Assembly: GCA_963805715.1 (NCBI GenBank)
Contig: CAWDVK010000011.1
Location: 15,456-79,455 of the forward strand
DNA length: 64,000 nt
Direction of reading: 5' to 3'
Source of the DNA: CAWDVK01 sp963805715
Lineage (GTDB): Bacteria; Actinomycetota; Actinomycetes; Streptosporangiales; Streptosporangiaceae
Shown here: positions 17,116 to 28,783 of the stretch, piece by piece
Layout: every line of letters starts with the position of its first letter
Numbering within the stretch: the first letter of the stretch is position 1
Translations under genes and position numbers: made by a program
Notes under the pieces: model-generated
Seen by the model: only the letters and a program-made list of their open reading frames with translations
Told to the model about the DNA's origin: nothing
Databases searched by the model: none

Positions 17116-18984
17116 GTGGCTCCACCCACCCAAACCTCCCGCCCGGGGCGGTACCTGGCTGTCCTGGCGGCCCTGCTCATCGTGCTGGTGGCGGTGGCCA
17201 TCGGCACGAACCTGACCTCGCCGGGGGACTGGCACAAGAGCTTCAAGGTCGGGCTCGGCCTGGACCTGTCCAGCGGCACCACGGTGACGCTGCAGGCCGT
17301 CCCCCCGAAGAAGGGGGCAACGCCGTCCCAGGCCGACATGAACGAGGCCATCTCGATCATGAACCAGCGGGTGGACGGGGCCGGCTTCTCCGGCTCCTCG
17401 GTGGTCCAGCAGGGCAAGGACATCATCAACGTGTCCGTGCCCGGCAAGGGCTCGCAGCAGGTTGACAACCTGGTCGGGACCACGGCGCTGCTCCGCCTCC
17501 GGCAGGTGCTGCTCTGCTCCGGCGAAGGTACCCAGTGCGTGCCGCAGCAGGACCTGACGCCGTCCTCGACGGCGTCGCCCAGTGCCTCTCCCTCGGCCAG
17601 CAGCACCGCCAAGGCGTCTGCCAGCCCGTCGGCGTCCGCCAAGGCCTCGCCGAGCGCCAAGACCAGTTCCGGCTCCAGCGGAAGCGGCCAGGCCGCCGCG
17701 GCCCGACGGCTTCCCGCCGTCGGCGCCTCGGCCAAGCCCGCGGCGAGCAGCTCGGCCGCGGCGAGCGCGCCGGCGAGCCCGGCGCCATCGGCCAGCTCGC
17801 CGGTGACCAGCACGACCGCCGGTGACGCCAGCAAGGTCGAGCCGTCGGTCCTCAAGCTGTTCAACAAGCTCAACTGCGCGGATAAGAACTGGCAGAGCCA
17901 GATATACGGCGATAACTCCGCCGCCTGGGACGACGTCAACTCCCAGATCGTCTCCTGCGGGACCGGCTCGTTCTCGGGCATCAAGTACGTCCTGGACAAG
18001 GCCAAGGTGACCGGCGGAGAGCTGAAGTCTCCTGCCGCCGTGCTGGACTCCAGCAACAACGAGTGGGTCGTGACCTTCAACCTCAACGGTCAGGGCTCGG
18101 CAGCCTTCGCCACCCTCACGTCCAGCATGTACGACACGTACTCCAACTCGGGCACCCCGACATCGGTGCTGGATGACTTCGCGATCGTGCTGGACGGCAA
18201 GGTCATCGAGGCACCGTACGTCCAGCAGCCGATCACCGGCGGCCAAAGCCAGATCAGCGGCAACTTCACCGAGGCCAGCGCCAACTACCTGGCCAACGTG
18301 CTGAAGTACGGCGCGCTGCCGCTGAGCTTCAAGATCCAGCAGTCCTCCTCGGTCTCGCCGGCCCTGGGCTCCGCCCAGCTGAGTGCCGGCATTATCGCGG
18401 GTGCACTCGGCTTGCTGCTGGTCGTCATCTACTCGTTCCTCTACTACCGCGGCCTCGCCGTCGTGTCGGTGCTCAGCCTGGCCATCGCGGCGGCGCTGAC
18501 CTACCTGGCGGTCGTGCTGCTGTCCAAGTACGAGAACTTCACCCTGACGCTGGCCGGCGTGGCTGGCCTCATCGTCGCCATCGGGATCACGGCCGACTCG
18601 TTCGTGGTGTTCTTCGAGCGGCTGCGAGACGAGGTCAGGGAGGGCAGGTCGCTGCGCGCCGCGGTCGAGCGCGGCTGGGTGCGGGCCAGGCGCACGATCC
18701 TGGTCTCCGACACGGTGTCGTTCCTGGCCGCGGCCCTGCTGTACTACTTCGCCATCGGACAGGTGCAGGGCTTCGCGTTCACGCTCGGCCTGACGACCGT
18801 CATCGACATCGTCGTGGTCTTCCTGTTCACCAAGCCGATGGTTACGCTGCTGGCGCGGACCAAGTTCTACGGCCAGGGCCACCGGCTCTCCGGCCTTGAC
18901 GCGGCCCGGCTCGGCGCCCGCTCGCCGTGGCGCGGCGCCCGGCGCCCGGCGAGCACGACGCCGGGCACCCCGAAGGAGGCCTGA
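17116..18984 (+). CDS. secD: Protein translocase subunit SecD
   Basis: Membrane protein that uses the proton motive force to pull secreted proteins across. 622 aa. First transmembrane helix (YLAVLAALLIVLVAVAIG), periplasmic P1 region starting KVGLGLDLSSGTTVTL (the family usually has GLDLxGG here), then the conserved five-helix C-terminal block including GITADSFVVFFERLRDEVREG. A Ser/Ala/Lys-rich low-complexity insert of roughly 85 residues (about 152-237) splits the periplasmic domain; related actinobacterial SecD proteins vary here too. AAGGAC lies upstream of the GTG. The stop overlaps the secF ATG. Confidence 0.96.
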   Translation: MAPPTQTSRPGRYLAVLAALLIVLVAVAIGTNLTSPGDWHKSFKVGLGLDLSSGTTVTLQAVPPKKGATPSQADMNEAISIMNQRVDGAGFSGSSVVQQGKDIINVSVPGKGSQQVDNLVGTTALLRLRQVLLCSGEGTQCVPQQDLTPSSTASPSASPSASSTAKASASPSASAKASPSAKTSSGSSGSGQAAAARRLPAVGASAKPAASSSAAASAPASPAPSASSPVTSTTAGDASKVEPSVLKLFNKLNCADKNWQSQIYGDNSAAWDDVNSQIVSCGTGSFSGIKYVLDKAKVTGGELKSPAAVLDSSNNEWVVTFNLNGQGSAAFATLTSSMYDTYSNSGTPTSVLDDFAIVLDGKVIEAPYVQQPITGGQSQISGNFTEASANYLANVLKYGALPLSFKIQQSSSVSPALGSAQLSAGIIAGALGLLLVVIYSFLYYRGLAVVSVLSLAIAAALTYLAVVLLSKYENFTLTLAGVAGLIVAIGITADSFVVFFERLRDEVREGRSLRAAVERGWVRARRTILVSDTVSFLAAALLYYFAIGQVQGFAFTLGLTTVIDIVVVFLFTKPMVTLLARTKFYGQGHRLSGLDAARLGARSPWRGARRPASTTPGTPKEA

Positions 18985-20246
18985 TGCACTGGCTCGGCAA
19001 CATCGCCGGTCGCCTGTACCGCGGTGAGGTCTCCTTCGACTTCGTCGGCCGCCAGAAGCTCTGGTACATGATCTCCGGCGTGATCCTGCTGGTGAGCGTC
19101 GTGGCGCTGCTGGTGCGCGGGCTCGACTACAGCGTGGACTTCAAGGGCGGCTCGGAATTCGAGTTCTCCGCGCCGGGCGCATCGACCAGCCAGATCCTGT
19201 CCACCGTGGTAGCCGCCGGCGGCGGCGCCGACGCGAGCATCCAGTCCGTCAAGCCGCCCGGCAAGGCGCCGCTGTGGGAAGTGCAGACCAACCGTATCCC
19301 GCAGACGACGGCCCAGCACGTGGCCGACGCCCTGGCCGCGAAGTACCATCTCAGCCCGAACGCCATCAGCGTCACCTTCATCGGCCCGAGCTGGGGCAGC
19401 CAGATATCGCAGAAGGCGCTCAAGGGCCTGATCGCGTTCCTGATCGTCATCGTGATCTACCTGTCGATCGCCTTCGAGTGGCGGATGGCGAGCGCGGCGC
19501 TGGTCGCGCTGGTGCATGACATCGTCATCACCATCGGCGTCTACGCGCTGACCGGCTTCCAGGTCAGCCCGGCGACCGTCATCGGCCTGCTGACCATCCT
19601 CGGCTACTCGCTGTACGACACGGTGGTGGTCTTCGACAAGGTCAGGGAGAATACGGCCGGCATTCTCGGCACCCGCCGGACCACCTACAGCCAGGCAGCT
19701 AACCTGGCGCTGAACCAGACCCTGGTGCGGTCGATCAACACCTCGCTGATCGCCCTGCTGCCGGTGACCGCGATCCTCGTGGTCAGCGTCACCCTGCTCG
19801 GCAACGGCGAGCTGAAGGACCTGGCCCTGGTGCTGTTCATCGGCATGCTGTCCGGCACCTACTCCTCCATCTGCATCGCGACGCCGGTGCTCGCCGACCT
19901 CAAGGAGCGCCAGCCGCAGTACAAGCAGCTGGCCAGGCAGGTAGCGGTGCGCGCGTCCGGTGGGCGTGCGGCGCAGCGCAAGACCAGGGCCGCAGTGCCG
20001 GGCACCGCGGCTGCGGGCACCGCGGCTGGCAACGGGGCATCGGCGGCCGCCGGGCCCGCCGCGGTCGATGAGGACGAGGGCACCCCGGATCCGACCCTGA
20101 CGGGCGACGAGCCGGTGCCAGCGGCACGGGCCGCGGCCGGCGGATCGGTGCCGCGCGGTGCGAGCGCCCGGCCGGGGCCGCGGCAGCAGCCGCGCCGCAC
20201 CAGCGCGGCCAAGCGGCGCCCCGGAGGCAAGAAGAAGCGGCGGTAG
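18984..20246 (+). CDS. secF: Protein translocase subunit SecF
   Basis: Partner of SecD. 420 aa. Starts at ATG 18984, inside the secD TGA, with AAGGAGG a few bases upstream. Conserved DYSVDFKGGSEFEF near residue 50 and membrane block LTILGYSLYDTVVVFDKVREN. The last 100 residues are a hydrophilic Ala/Gly/Pro/Arg tail ending KKKRR, longer than usual for SecF and presumably cytoplasmic. Confidence 0.96.
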   Translation: MHWLGNIAGRLYRGEVSFDFVGRQKLWYMISGVILLVSVVALLVRGLDYSVDFKGGSEFEFSAPGASTSQILSTVVAAGGGADASIQSVKPPGKAPLWEVQTNRIPQTTAQHVADALAAKYHLSPNAISVTFIGPSWGSQISQKALKGLIAFLIVIVIYLSIAFEWRMASAALVALVHDIVITIGVYALTGFQVSPATVIGLLTILGYSLYDTVVVFDKVRENTAGILGTRRTTYSQAANLALNQTLVRSINTSLIALLPVTAILVVSVTLLGNGELKDLALVLFIGMLSGTYSSICIATPVLADLKERQPQYKQLARQVAVRASGGRAAQRKTRAAVPGTAAAGTAAGNGASAAAGPAAVDEDEGTPDPTLTGDEPVPAARAAAGGSVPRGASARPGPRQQPRRTSAAKRRPGGKKKRR

Positions 20247-20253
20247 CTGGCCA

Positions 20254-20854
20254 GTGTCGGGGTTCACGGGTGGCGCAGGCGTAACCCCGGAGCAGCCGGA
20301 TGCGGCTGGGGACCGGGCAGGGGCCGGGACTGATCCGGGCATCGTCTTGATGATCGAGGCGATGATCCGCGACATACCCGACTTCCCGCAGCCGGGCATC
20401 GTGTTCAAGGACATCACTCCGCTGCTGGCCGACGGCCCGTCCTTCACCGCGGTGGTGGCGGCCCTGGCCAGCGGGCACGGGCCGGTGGACAAGGTCGCCG
20501 GGATCGAGGCCAGGGGATTCATCCTGGCGGCTCCGGTCGCCTGCAAGCTGGGCGCTGGCTTCGTGCCGGTGCGCAAGCACGGGAAGCTGCCCGCCGTGAC
20601 GCATGCGCAGAGCTACGAGCTGGAGTACGGGACGGCGACCATCGAGGTCCATGCGGACGCCTTCGAGCCGGGCGACCGGGTACTCATCGTGGACGATGTG
20701 CTGGCCACCGGCGGTACCGCGGCCGCGACCGCGGAGCTGGTCCGGCGCTGCGGGGCGGAGGTCGAGGCGATCATCGTGCTGCTGGAAGCTCGGGTTCCTG
20801 GCGGGCCGGACCAGGCTCCCCGACCTACGGGTCCGTTCCCTGCTCTCGGTATGA
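20254..20854 (+). CDS. apt: Adenine phosphoribosyltransferase, with a probable 3' frameshift
   Basis: Salvages adenine to AMP with PRPP. The core is clear: IRDIPDFPQPGIVFKDITPLL, GIEARGFILAAPVA, and the PRPP loop VLIVDDVLATGGT. The C-terminus is odd. In the main frame it reads LLEARVPGGPDQAPRPTG to a stop at 20868. One base over it reads LGFLAGRTRLPDLRVRSLLSV with a stop at 20854, which matches the usual Apt ending, so one extra A in CTGGAAGCTCGG (about 20787-20793) is likely. The start is uncertain: GTG 20254 leaves a 32-residue unconserved leader; ATG 20350 would start at the conserved region. A strong terminator follows. Confidence 0.85.
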
Positions 20855-20880
20855 CGGCGCGGGTCTGACTGCCCGCGGCA

Positions 20881-20909
20881 TGCCCGACCGTCTGCGGTCG
20901 GGCACTTTG
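20881..20909 (+). terminator. Intrinsic terminator after apt
   Basis: Perfect 10-bp stem TGCCCGACCG / CGGTCGGGCA with a TCTG loop, followed by CTTTGG. It separates the yajC-secDF-apt unit from relA. Confidence 0.8.
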
Positions 20910-20958
20910 GCGAATCGTCCCCGATAGACTGGTTGCTTGACGGATTCGAGGAGCGCAT

Positions 20959-23884
20959 GTGGCCGGTGACTCGGTGATGGCCAAGGTGGCCGATCCCGAG
21001 GTCACCCAGGCTGCGGGCCGACAGGAACTGACTGAGCACGAGCGGCCCGCGGCAGACGGGGTGACCCCGGCTGCTGACGCGCGCCGAGCGCGCCGCACGA
21101 CCTCTCCGAGCACGCAGCAGGGGCAGCAGGATGGCTCTGACCTGGCAGCCGAGCCCGGATCGGCGGGCTCAGGCCCGCCACCGGCCGGGTCGGGCGAGCC
21201 GGGGCAGGCCAGCGCGGACGGCACGCAGGCAGGTCCGGCCGAGACGGGCCCGGCCGAGACGGGCCCGGCCGAAACTGCCGACACGCGTGGCGGTCCTGCC
21301 GAATCCGAGGCGGCCGGTACCGAGGCGGTCGGCACCGAGGCGACTGACACCGGGGCGGCCGGCACCGGGGCGGCCGGCACCGAGGCGGCCGGCGCCGAGG
21401 CGGCCGGCACTGAGGCGGCCGGCACCGAGGCAGCCGGCACCGAGGCAGCCGAACGCGAGAGTGAGCAAGCCGGTGATGAGGCCCCGGCGCCCGGTGGCAG
21501 GCCGGCGTCCGGTACCGGAGCCGGCCGCCGCCGCTCCGGCGCGGGCGGATCAGGGCGGTCCGGTACCGGGCGAGGCTCACGCCGCGACGCGCCGGCCCGG
21601 GCTGCCGCGGCCGGCCGCCAGGCTCTCGCCGACGCGGGCCGCCAGGCCATCGCTGACGCGTCCTCCGCAGCCGGGGTCCGCCGCAGGCTGGCCCGGCTCG
21701 GCGCCGCCCGCGGCGGCGGCGTGAACCCCGTGCTGGAGCCGCTGCTGAAGAGCGTGCGCAGCACGCACCCGAAGGCGGACATCCGGCTGATCGAGCGCGC
21801 TTACGACGTAGCGGCGAGGCAGCACGCGGGGCAGTCCCGCAAGAGCGGTGACCCGTACATCACCCATCCGCTGGCTGTCGCGACGATCCTGGCCGAGCTC
21901 GGCATGAACCACGAGACCCTGTGCGCGGCCCTGCTGCATGACACGATCGAGGACACCCCCTACACGCTGACCGAGCTGCGCGCCGATTTCGGCGAGGACA
22001 TCGCAGCCCTGGTCGACGGCGTGACCAAGCTGGACAAGGTCAAGTACGGCGACGCGGCCCAGGCCGAGACGGTGCGCAAGATGGTCGTGGCCATGTCGCG
22101 CGACATCCGGGTGCTCGTGATCAAGCTGGCGGACCGACTGCACAACATGCGGACGCTGCGCTACCTGCCCAGGGCCAAGCAGGAGCAGAAGTCACGCGAG
22201 GTGCTGGAGATCTTTGCCCCGCTGGCGCACCGGCTCGGCATGAACACGGTCAAGTGGGAGCTTCGAGGACCTCGCGTTCGCCACTTTGTACCCGAAGCGG
22301 TACGACGAGATCGCCCGGCTGGTCTCCGAGCGCGCGCCGCGGCGCGAGATGTTCCTGCAGGACGTGATCGAGGATGTGTCCAATGACCTGCGCGACGCCA
22401 AGATCAAGGCGCAGGTGACCGGGCGGCCGAAGCATTACTACTCGGTGTACCAGAAGATGATCGCCAGGAATGTCGGCTTCGACGACATCTATGACCTGGT
22501 GGGCATCCGCGTGCTGGTGGACTCGGTCCGCGACTGCTACGCGGCTCTCGGCACGGTGCACGCGCGCTGGAATCCGGTGCCCGGCCGGTTCAAGGACTAC
22601 ATCGCGATGCCGAAGTTCAACATGTACCAGTCGCTGCACACGACGGTGATCGGCCCGGACGGGAAGCCGGTGGAGCTGCAGATCCGGACCTGGGGCATGC
22701 ACCGGCGGGCCGAGTACGGGGTCGCGGCGCACTGGAAGTACAAGGAGGAGATGACCAGCGGCAGCGTGGCCGACCTGGCCTGGCTGCGGCAGCTGGTCGA
22801 CTGGCAGCGGGAGACCGCTGATCCGAGCGAGTTCCTGGACTCGCTCCGGTTCGATCTGGGCAGCGCCGAGGTCTACGTGTTCACCCCGCGCGGTGAGGTC
22901 ATCGCGCTGCCGCAGGGCGCGACGCCGGTGGACTTCGCCTACGCGATCCACACCGAGGTCGGTCACCGGACCATCGGCGCCCGCGTCAACGGCCGCCTGG
23001 TCCCGCTGGAAAGCGCCCTGAGCAACGGCGACACGGTCGAGATCTTCACCTCTAAGGCCCCGGACGCCGCGCCGAGCCGGGATTGGCTCAGCTTCGTCAA
23101 GAGCGCCCGGGCCCGGAACAAGATCCGGCACTGGTTCTCCAAGGAGCGCCGCGAGGCCGCGGCCGAGGCGGGCAAGACCGCCATCGCGCGGGCCATGCGC
23201 AAGCAGGGACTGCCGCTGCAGCGGCTGGCCACGGCCGACGCGCTGAACGCGATCGCGCAGGACCTGCGGTACGGCGACCTTTCCGCCCTGTACGCGGCGG
23301 TCGGCGAGGGCCACGTCAGCGCCCAGTCCGTGGTCGGCAAGCTGATCAGGTCGGCAGGCGGTTTCGCGGGCGCCCAGGAGGACCTGGCCGAGACGGCGCT
23401 GCCCACCCGCGCACCCAGGCCGCAGCCAGTCGGCGACTCGGGCGTCGTGGTGGAGGGCGCCGCCAACGTCTGGGCCCGGCTGTCCAAGTGCTGCACGCCG
23501 GTGCCGGGGGATCAGATCACCGGCTTCGTGACCCGGGGCAACGGGGTCTCGGTGCACCGGGCTGACTGCGCCAACCTGGTGCACCTGCTCGAATCGGAGC
23601 CCGAGCGGCTGGTGCACGTCCGGTGGTCACCGCGGGAGGGCTCGCAGTTCCTGGTGGCCATCCAGGTCGAGGCGCTGGACCGGACCGGGCTGCTGTCCGA
23701 CGTCACGCGGACCCTCTCCGATCAGCACGTGAACATCCTGTCGGCGACGGTGACGACGACCAGGGACCGGGTCGCGTTCAGCCGGTTCACCTTCGAGATG
23801 GGCGACCCCAAGCACCTCGGTCACGTGCTGCGCGCCGTCCGGGCCATCGACGGCGTCTACGACGTCTACCGGGTCACCAGCTAG
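20959..23884 (+). CDS. relA: Bifunctional (p)ppGpp synthetase/hydrolase (Rel), with a single-base frameshift
   Basis: Makes and degrades the alarmone (p)ppGpp. Domains: a 250-residue Ala/Glu/Gly/Thr-rich N-terminal extension, HD hydrolase (HPLAVATILAEL, LLHDTIEDT), synthetase (GRPKHYYSVYQKM, LVGIRVLV), TGS (VYVFTPRGEVIALPQGATPVDFA-like), a CCTPVPGD-containing conserved Cys region and a C-terminal ACT domain. The first frame derails after KWEL at about 22264. Removing one base restores EDLAFATLYPKRYDE, after which the second frame is intact to 23884. Total about 974 aa, longer than typical Rel (about 750-850) because of the N-terminal repeats. GTG start has GAGGAG 5 nt upstream. The precise single-base break in an invariant region suggests a sequence error. 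Confidence 0.92.
21235..21456 (+). repeat. Two 15-bp in-frame minisatellites in relA
   Basis: Three PAETG units (CCGGCCGAGACGGGC, 21235-21279) and, after a 27-nt gap, ten 15-nt units of GAGGCGGCCGGCACC type (21307-21456) encoding EAAGT-like repeats. Variation is mostly synonymous or conservative. Confidence 0.92.
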
Positions 23885-23887
23885 CGC

Positions 23888-25126
23888 TCAGCTGGTGAGC
23901 TCGGCCAGCGTGCGCTCGGCCTCGGCGAGCCAGGACTGGCGCGCGGCGATGGCCTCCCTGGCGCGCTGCTGCGCGGCCTCGTCCCCGCTCGCGGCGGCCT
24001 TCTCCAGCTGTGCCTCCAGCTGGCTGATCGCCGACTTGATCTGCTCGATGGTGCCCTTGGCCCGCGACAGCGCTTCGGGGTTGGACCGGCGCCATTGCGC
24101 GTCCTCCGCCTTGCGCAGCGCCTCCTCGACCCGCCGCAGGCCGCCTTCCAGCCGCTCGTGCGCGTCCCTGGGCACGGCTCCGATGCGCTCCCACCGTTCC
24201 TGGATGCCGCGCAGCGTGCTGCGGGCGGCGCGGAAGTCGCGGATCGGCAGCAGCTTCTCCGCCTCGCTGAGCAGCTGCTCCTTCGCGACTGCGTGGTCGC
24301 GAAGGTGCGCGTCCTTGGCGGCGAGCGCCGCGGAGCGGGCCTGGAAGAACGTGTCCTGCGCGGCCTTGAACCGCGACCACAGCTCATCCTCGGCGGTCCG
24401 GTCGGCCCGGCCTGCTTGCTTCCACGACTGCATCAGCTCGCGGTAGGCGGCTGCGGTCGGGCCCCATTCGGTCGAGGACGACAGCTCCTCGGCCCGGCTG
24501 ACCAGCTGCTCCTTAGCGGTCCTGGCGGCCTCTCGCTCTTCTTCCAGGCCGGCGAAGTAAGCCCGCCGCCGCTTGGTGAAGGTGTTACGGGCCGCGGAGA
24601 GCCGCTTCCAGAGCGCGGTCTCCGCGGCCCGGTCGCCGCGCGGCGCCGCCTTCCACTCATCCAGCAGCTCGCGCAGCCGCTCGCCGCTGGCCTTCCAGTG
24701 CGTGGCATCGCTGGCGATCTGCTCGGCCTCGGCCACGATGCGCTCCTTGACCGCCAGCGCCTCGCTGCGGGCCTGCTCGCGGGCGGCCTTATGCTCCTCC
24801 CGGCGATGCTCGACCACCCCGGTCAGTGCTTCCAGCCGGGTCCGCAGGCCATCCAGGTCACCTACCGCGTTCGCGTCTGGCACCGTGGCCAGCAGCCGGG
24901 TGATGGTCGCCCGGGCCTGTGCGGGAGACAGGTCGGTGGTGGCCATCCGCTGCTCCAGCAGGCTGACCTCCGTCTCCAGCGCGTCGAACTTGCGCTTGAA
25001 GAACGCCATCGCCTCATCCGGGCTGCCAGCCTGCCAGGAGCCGACGACGCGCTCTCCCTCGGCGGTACGCACGTAGACCGTGCCGTCCTCGGCTACCCGG
25101 CCCCACGGATCGCTTGCGGTACTCAC
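23888..25126 (-). CDS. DUF349 repeat protein
   Basis: 412 aa, highly charged and almost wholly helical, with three to four DUF349 units. Each has a W-x-A/E...R...E-x-x-L-W-x-R-F pattern, for example WKAAPRGDRAAETALWKRL, then WKQAGRADRTAEDELWSRF, and WERIGAVPRDAHERLEGGL. No membrane segment. GTG start at 25126 chosen because AGGAGG lies 6 nt upstream; an upstream in-frame ATG at 25159 lacks this. It sits tail to tail with relA (3-base gap) and upstream of a cyclophilin gene on the same strand, as in many actinomycetes. The molecular function is unknown. Confidence 0.85.
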   Translation of the reverse strand: MSTASDPWGRVAEDGTVYVRTAEGERVVGSWQAGSPDEAMAFFKRKFDALETEVSLLEQRMATTDLSPAQARATITRLLATVPDANAVGDLDGLRTRLEALTGVVEHRREEHKAAREQARSEALAVKERIVAEAEQIASDATHWKASGERLRELLDEWKAAPRGDRAAETALWKRLSAARNTFTKRRRAYFAGLEEEREAARTAKEQLVSRAEELSSSTEWGPTAAAYRELMQSWKQAGRADRTAEDELWSRFKAAQDTFFQARSAALAAKDAHLRDHAVAKEQLLSEAEKLLPIRDFRAARSTLRGIQERWERIGAVPRDAHERLEGGLRRVEEALRKAEDAQWRRSNPEALSRAKGTIEQIKSAISQLEAQLEKAAASGDEAAQQRAREAIAARQSWLAEAERTLAELTS

Positions 25127-25165
25127 CGCGTACCTCCTGCTCAGCACCTGCCCGGGCATAACCGG

Positions 25166-26005
25166 TCAGGTCTTCTTGATGGTCACGCTGTTGATCTCGA
25201 CTTTCTCCTTCGGGTGGCCGTCACCCGGTCCGTTGGAGTTGTCGCTGCCCGCCTTAGCCACATTCTGGAGGATATTGAGGCCGCTGACGATAGTGCCGAA
25301 CGGCGTGTAACTGGCCGGCAGGCTGGTGGAGTTCTTGTAGACCAGGAAGAACTGGCTCCCGTTGGAATTAGGGCCGGAGTTGGCCATCGCCACCGTGCCC
25401 GCCGTATACGAGGCGCCGGCCAGGTTCTCGTCGTCGAACTTGTAGCCAGGTCCGCCTTGACCTGTCCCGGTCGGGTCACCGCATTGCAGCACGAAAATCC
25501 CGCTGGTCGTCAGCCGGTGGCAGTGGGTGCCGCTGAAGTAGCTCTGCGCCGCCAGCGACACGAACGAGTTCACCGTGCAGGTGGCCTTGCTGTTCAGCAG
25601 GTTGATGACGATATTGCCGAGGTTGGTGTGAATAGTCGCCTGATAGGTGGCCGTGTAATCGGGTGTGGCCGGCGGCACGCTGACCTTGCGCGCGGCGGTG
25701 CCGCTGGGAGCGTAGGCGCAGTGGTGCGCAGGCTCGGCGGTGGTCGCCGCAGCGGACGAGCTCGCCGACGCGCTGGCGCTCGCTGACGCGGTGGCACTGG
25801 GAGTGGCGCTCTTCGGCGCGGCCGCGCTGCCCCCGCTGGGCCGGAAGATGAAGTAGCCGCCGACCGCGATGGCCAGCACCACCACCGCGGCCAGTACGCT
25901 GATCGTCCACTGCCGCGCGCGCCTGTCCCGCTCGGCCCGCCGGTTAAGGCGGCGCTCGTAGCGCTCCCTGGCCAGCTTGCGCTGGCGTTCCCGCTTACTC
26001 GCCAC
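25166..26005 (-). CDS. Membrane-anchored cyclophilin-type peptidyl-prolyl isomerase
   Basis: 279 aa. Basic N-terminal region (KRERQRKLARERYERRLNRR), one transmembrane helix (TISVLAAVVVLAIAVGGYFIF), an Ala/Ser/Thr linker of about 40 residues, then a cyclophilin domain outside the membrane (GNIVINLLNSKATCTVNSFV, GSQFFLVY, TPFGTIVSGLNIL). The usual active-site Arg-Phe pair is not clear (HCHRLTTSGIFVLQCGDPTGTG contains the matching block), so catalysis should be checked. GTG 26005 has AGGAGG 9 nt upstream; the frame is open to 26458 but overlaps the divergent gene there. Beside relA in mycobacteria and Streptomyces too. Confidence 0.88.
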   Translation of the reverse strand: MASKRERQRKLARERYERRLNRRAERDRRARQWTISVLAAVVVLAIAVGGYFIFRPSGGSAAAPKSATPSATASASASASASSSAAATTAEPAHHCAYAPSGTAARKVSVPPATPDYTATYQATIHTNLGNIVINLLNSKATCTVNSFVSLAAQSYFSGTHCHRLTTSGIFVLQCGDPTGTGQGGPGYKFDDENLAGASYTAGTVAMANSGPNSNGSQFFLVYKNSTSLPASYTPFGTIVSGLNILQNVAKAGSDNSNGPGDGHPKEKVEINSVTIKKT

Positions 26006-26272
26006 CTCTGCGTTCCTCCTGCTCGGCCGGGCAATTTCTGGTCTGCTGCACACGCCGCGACAGCCGAGGCCGCTGCTGCCGGCGTGCATCCGCGCAGCGA
26101 AACTTCGCGAATCGTACCTGCACAGCAGCACCGATGGTGCCGCCGTTACCTGTTCGACGTAGCAACCGCACCCTAGCTGTGTCCTCACGGGACGGGCTGC
26201 GACCGGCTGGCGCCATCCTCGGTAGCCTGGACGCACACTGCGGCCGCTGACCGCCCTGGCGAGGAGGGTCTG

Positions 26273-26965
26273 ATGCTCATAGCCGGGTTCCCCGCTGGCT
26301 CGTTCGCCGCCAACTGTTATCTGGTGGCGCCGGGGCCAGGAGAGGAATGCCTGATTATCGACCCTGGCCAGGACGCAGAGCAGGGTATTGAGGAGATCAC
26401 CCGCCGGTACCGGCTCCGGCCGGCGGCGGTGCTGCTCACGCATGGCCATATTGATCACATCTGGTCAGTGGCGCCAGTCTGCGGAGCCAGGAATATCCCC
26501 GCTTATATTCACCCGAGCGACCGCGGGCTGCTCACCGACCCGGCCCGCGGCTTCGCTATGCCGCCCGGGCAGCAGCTGTTCGGCGGCATCAGCTTCACTG
26601 AGCCCGATGACGTCCGGGAACTCGCCGACGGCATGACGCTGGAGCTCGCCGGAGTCAGCGTCGTGGTGGATTACGCTCCCGGTCACACGCCGGGCTCGGT
26701 GACGTTCGGGCTGCCGGCGGCCGCTGGGCCCGGCACGCTGTTCAGCGGTGACCTGCTGTTCGCCGGATCCATAGGCCGGACGGACCTGCCCGGCGGCGAC
26801 TATGCGACGATCCTGGAAAGCCTGGCCCGCGTCTGCCTGCCGCTGCCGGACGAGACCGTGGTCCTGTCCGGGCACGGCCCGCAGACCACGATCGGCGTCG
26901 AGCGGGCCACCAATCCGTTCCTGGCCGGCCTCGCGCCATCGGCCGGCCCGACCCGGGGCCTGTGA
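26273..26965 (+). CDS. Metallo-beta-lactamase-fold hydrolase, glyoxalase II-like
   Basis: 230 aa soluble protein. Metal-binding motif THGHIDHI (HxHxDH) near residues 57-64, a second His in APGHTPGSV, Asp in FSGDLLFAGSIGRTDLPGG, and His in LSGHGPQTTIG complete the two-metal site of glyoxalase II-type hydrolases. GAGGAGGG precedes the ATG. In relatives this gene lies between the cyclophilin and hisS; here hisS is missing and aspS follows 45 bases later. The substrate cannot be told from sequence. Confidence 0.9.
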   Translation: MLIAGFPAGSFAANCYLVAPGPGEECLIIDPGQDAEQGIEEITRRYRLRPAAVLLTHGHIDHIWSVAPVCGARNIPAYIHPSDRGLLTDPARGFAMPPGQQLFGGISFTEPDDVRELADGMTLELAGVSVVVDYAPGHTPGSVTFGLPAAAGPGTLFSGDLLFAGSIGRTDLPGGDYATILESLARVCLPLPDETVVLSGHGPQTTIGVERATNPFLAGLAPSAGPTRGL

Positions 26966-27010
26966 CGTGCCGGGTCCCGGTGATCTTCAGGAAGAGAGGC
27001 AAGGGGAGCG

Positions 27011-28758
<1,748 letters not shown>

Positions 28759-28783
28759 TCGGCACCGCCGGGGCCGGACCAGG

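Noticed and set aside
22255..22275. Programmed ribosomal frameshift in relA
   Set aside because: No slippery heptamer or downstream structure was apparent and several unrelated genes show the same type of break; consensus error is simpler.
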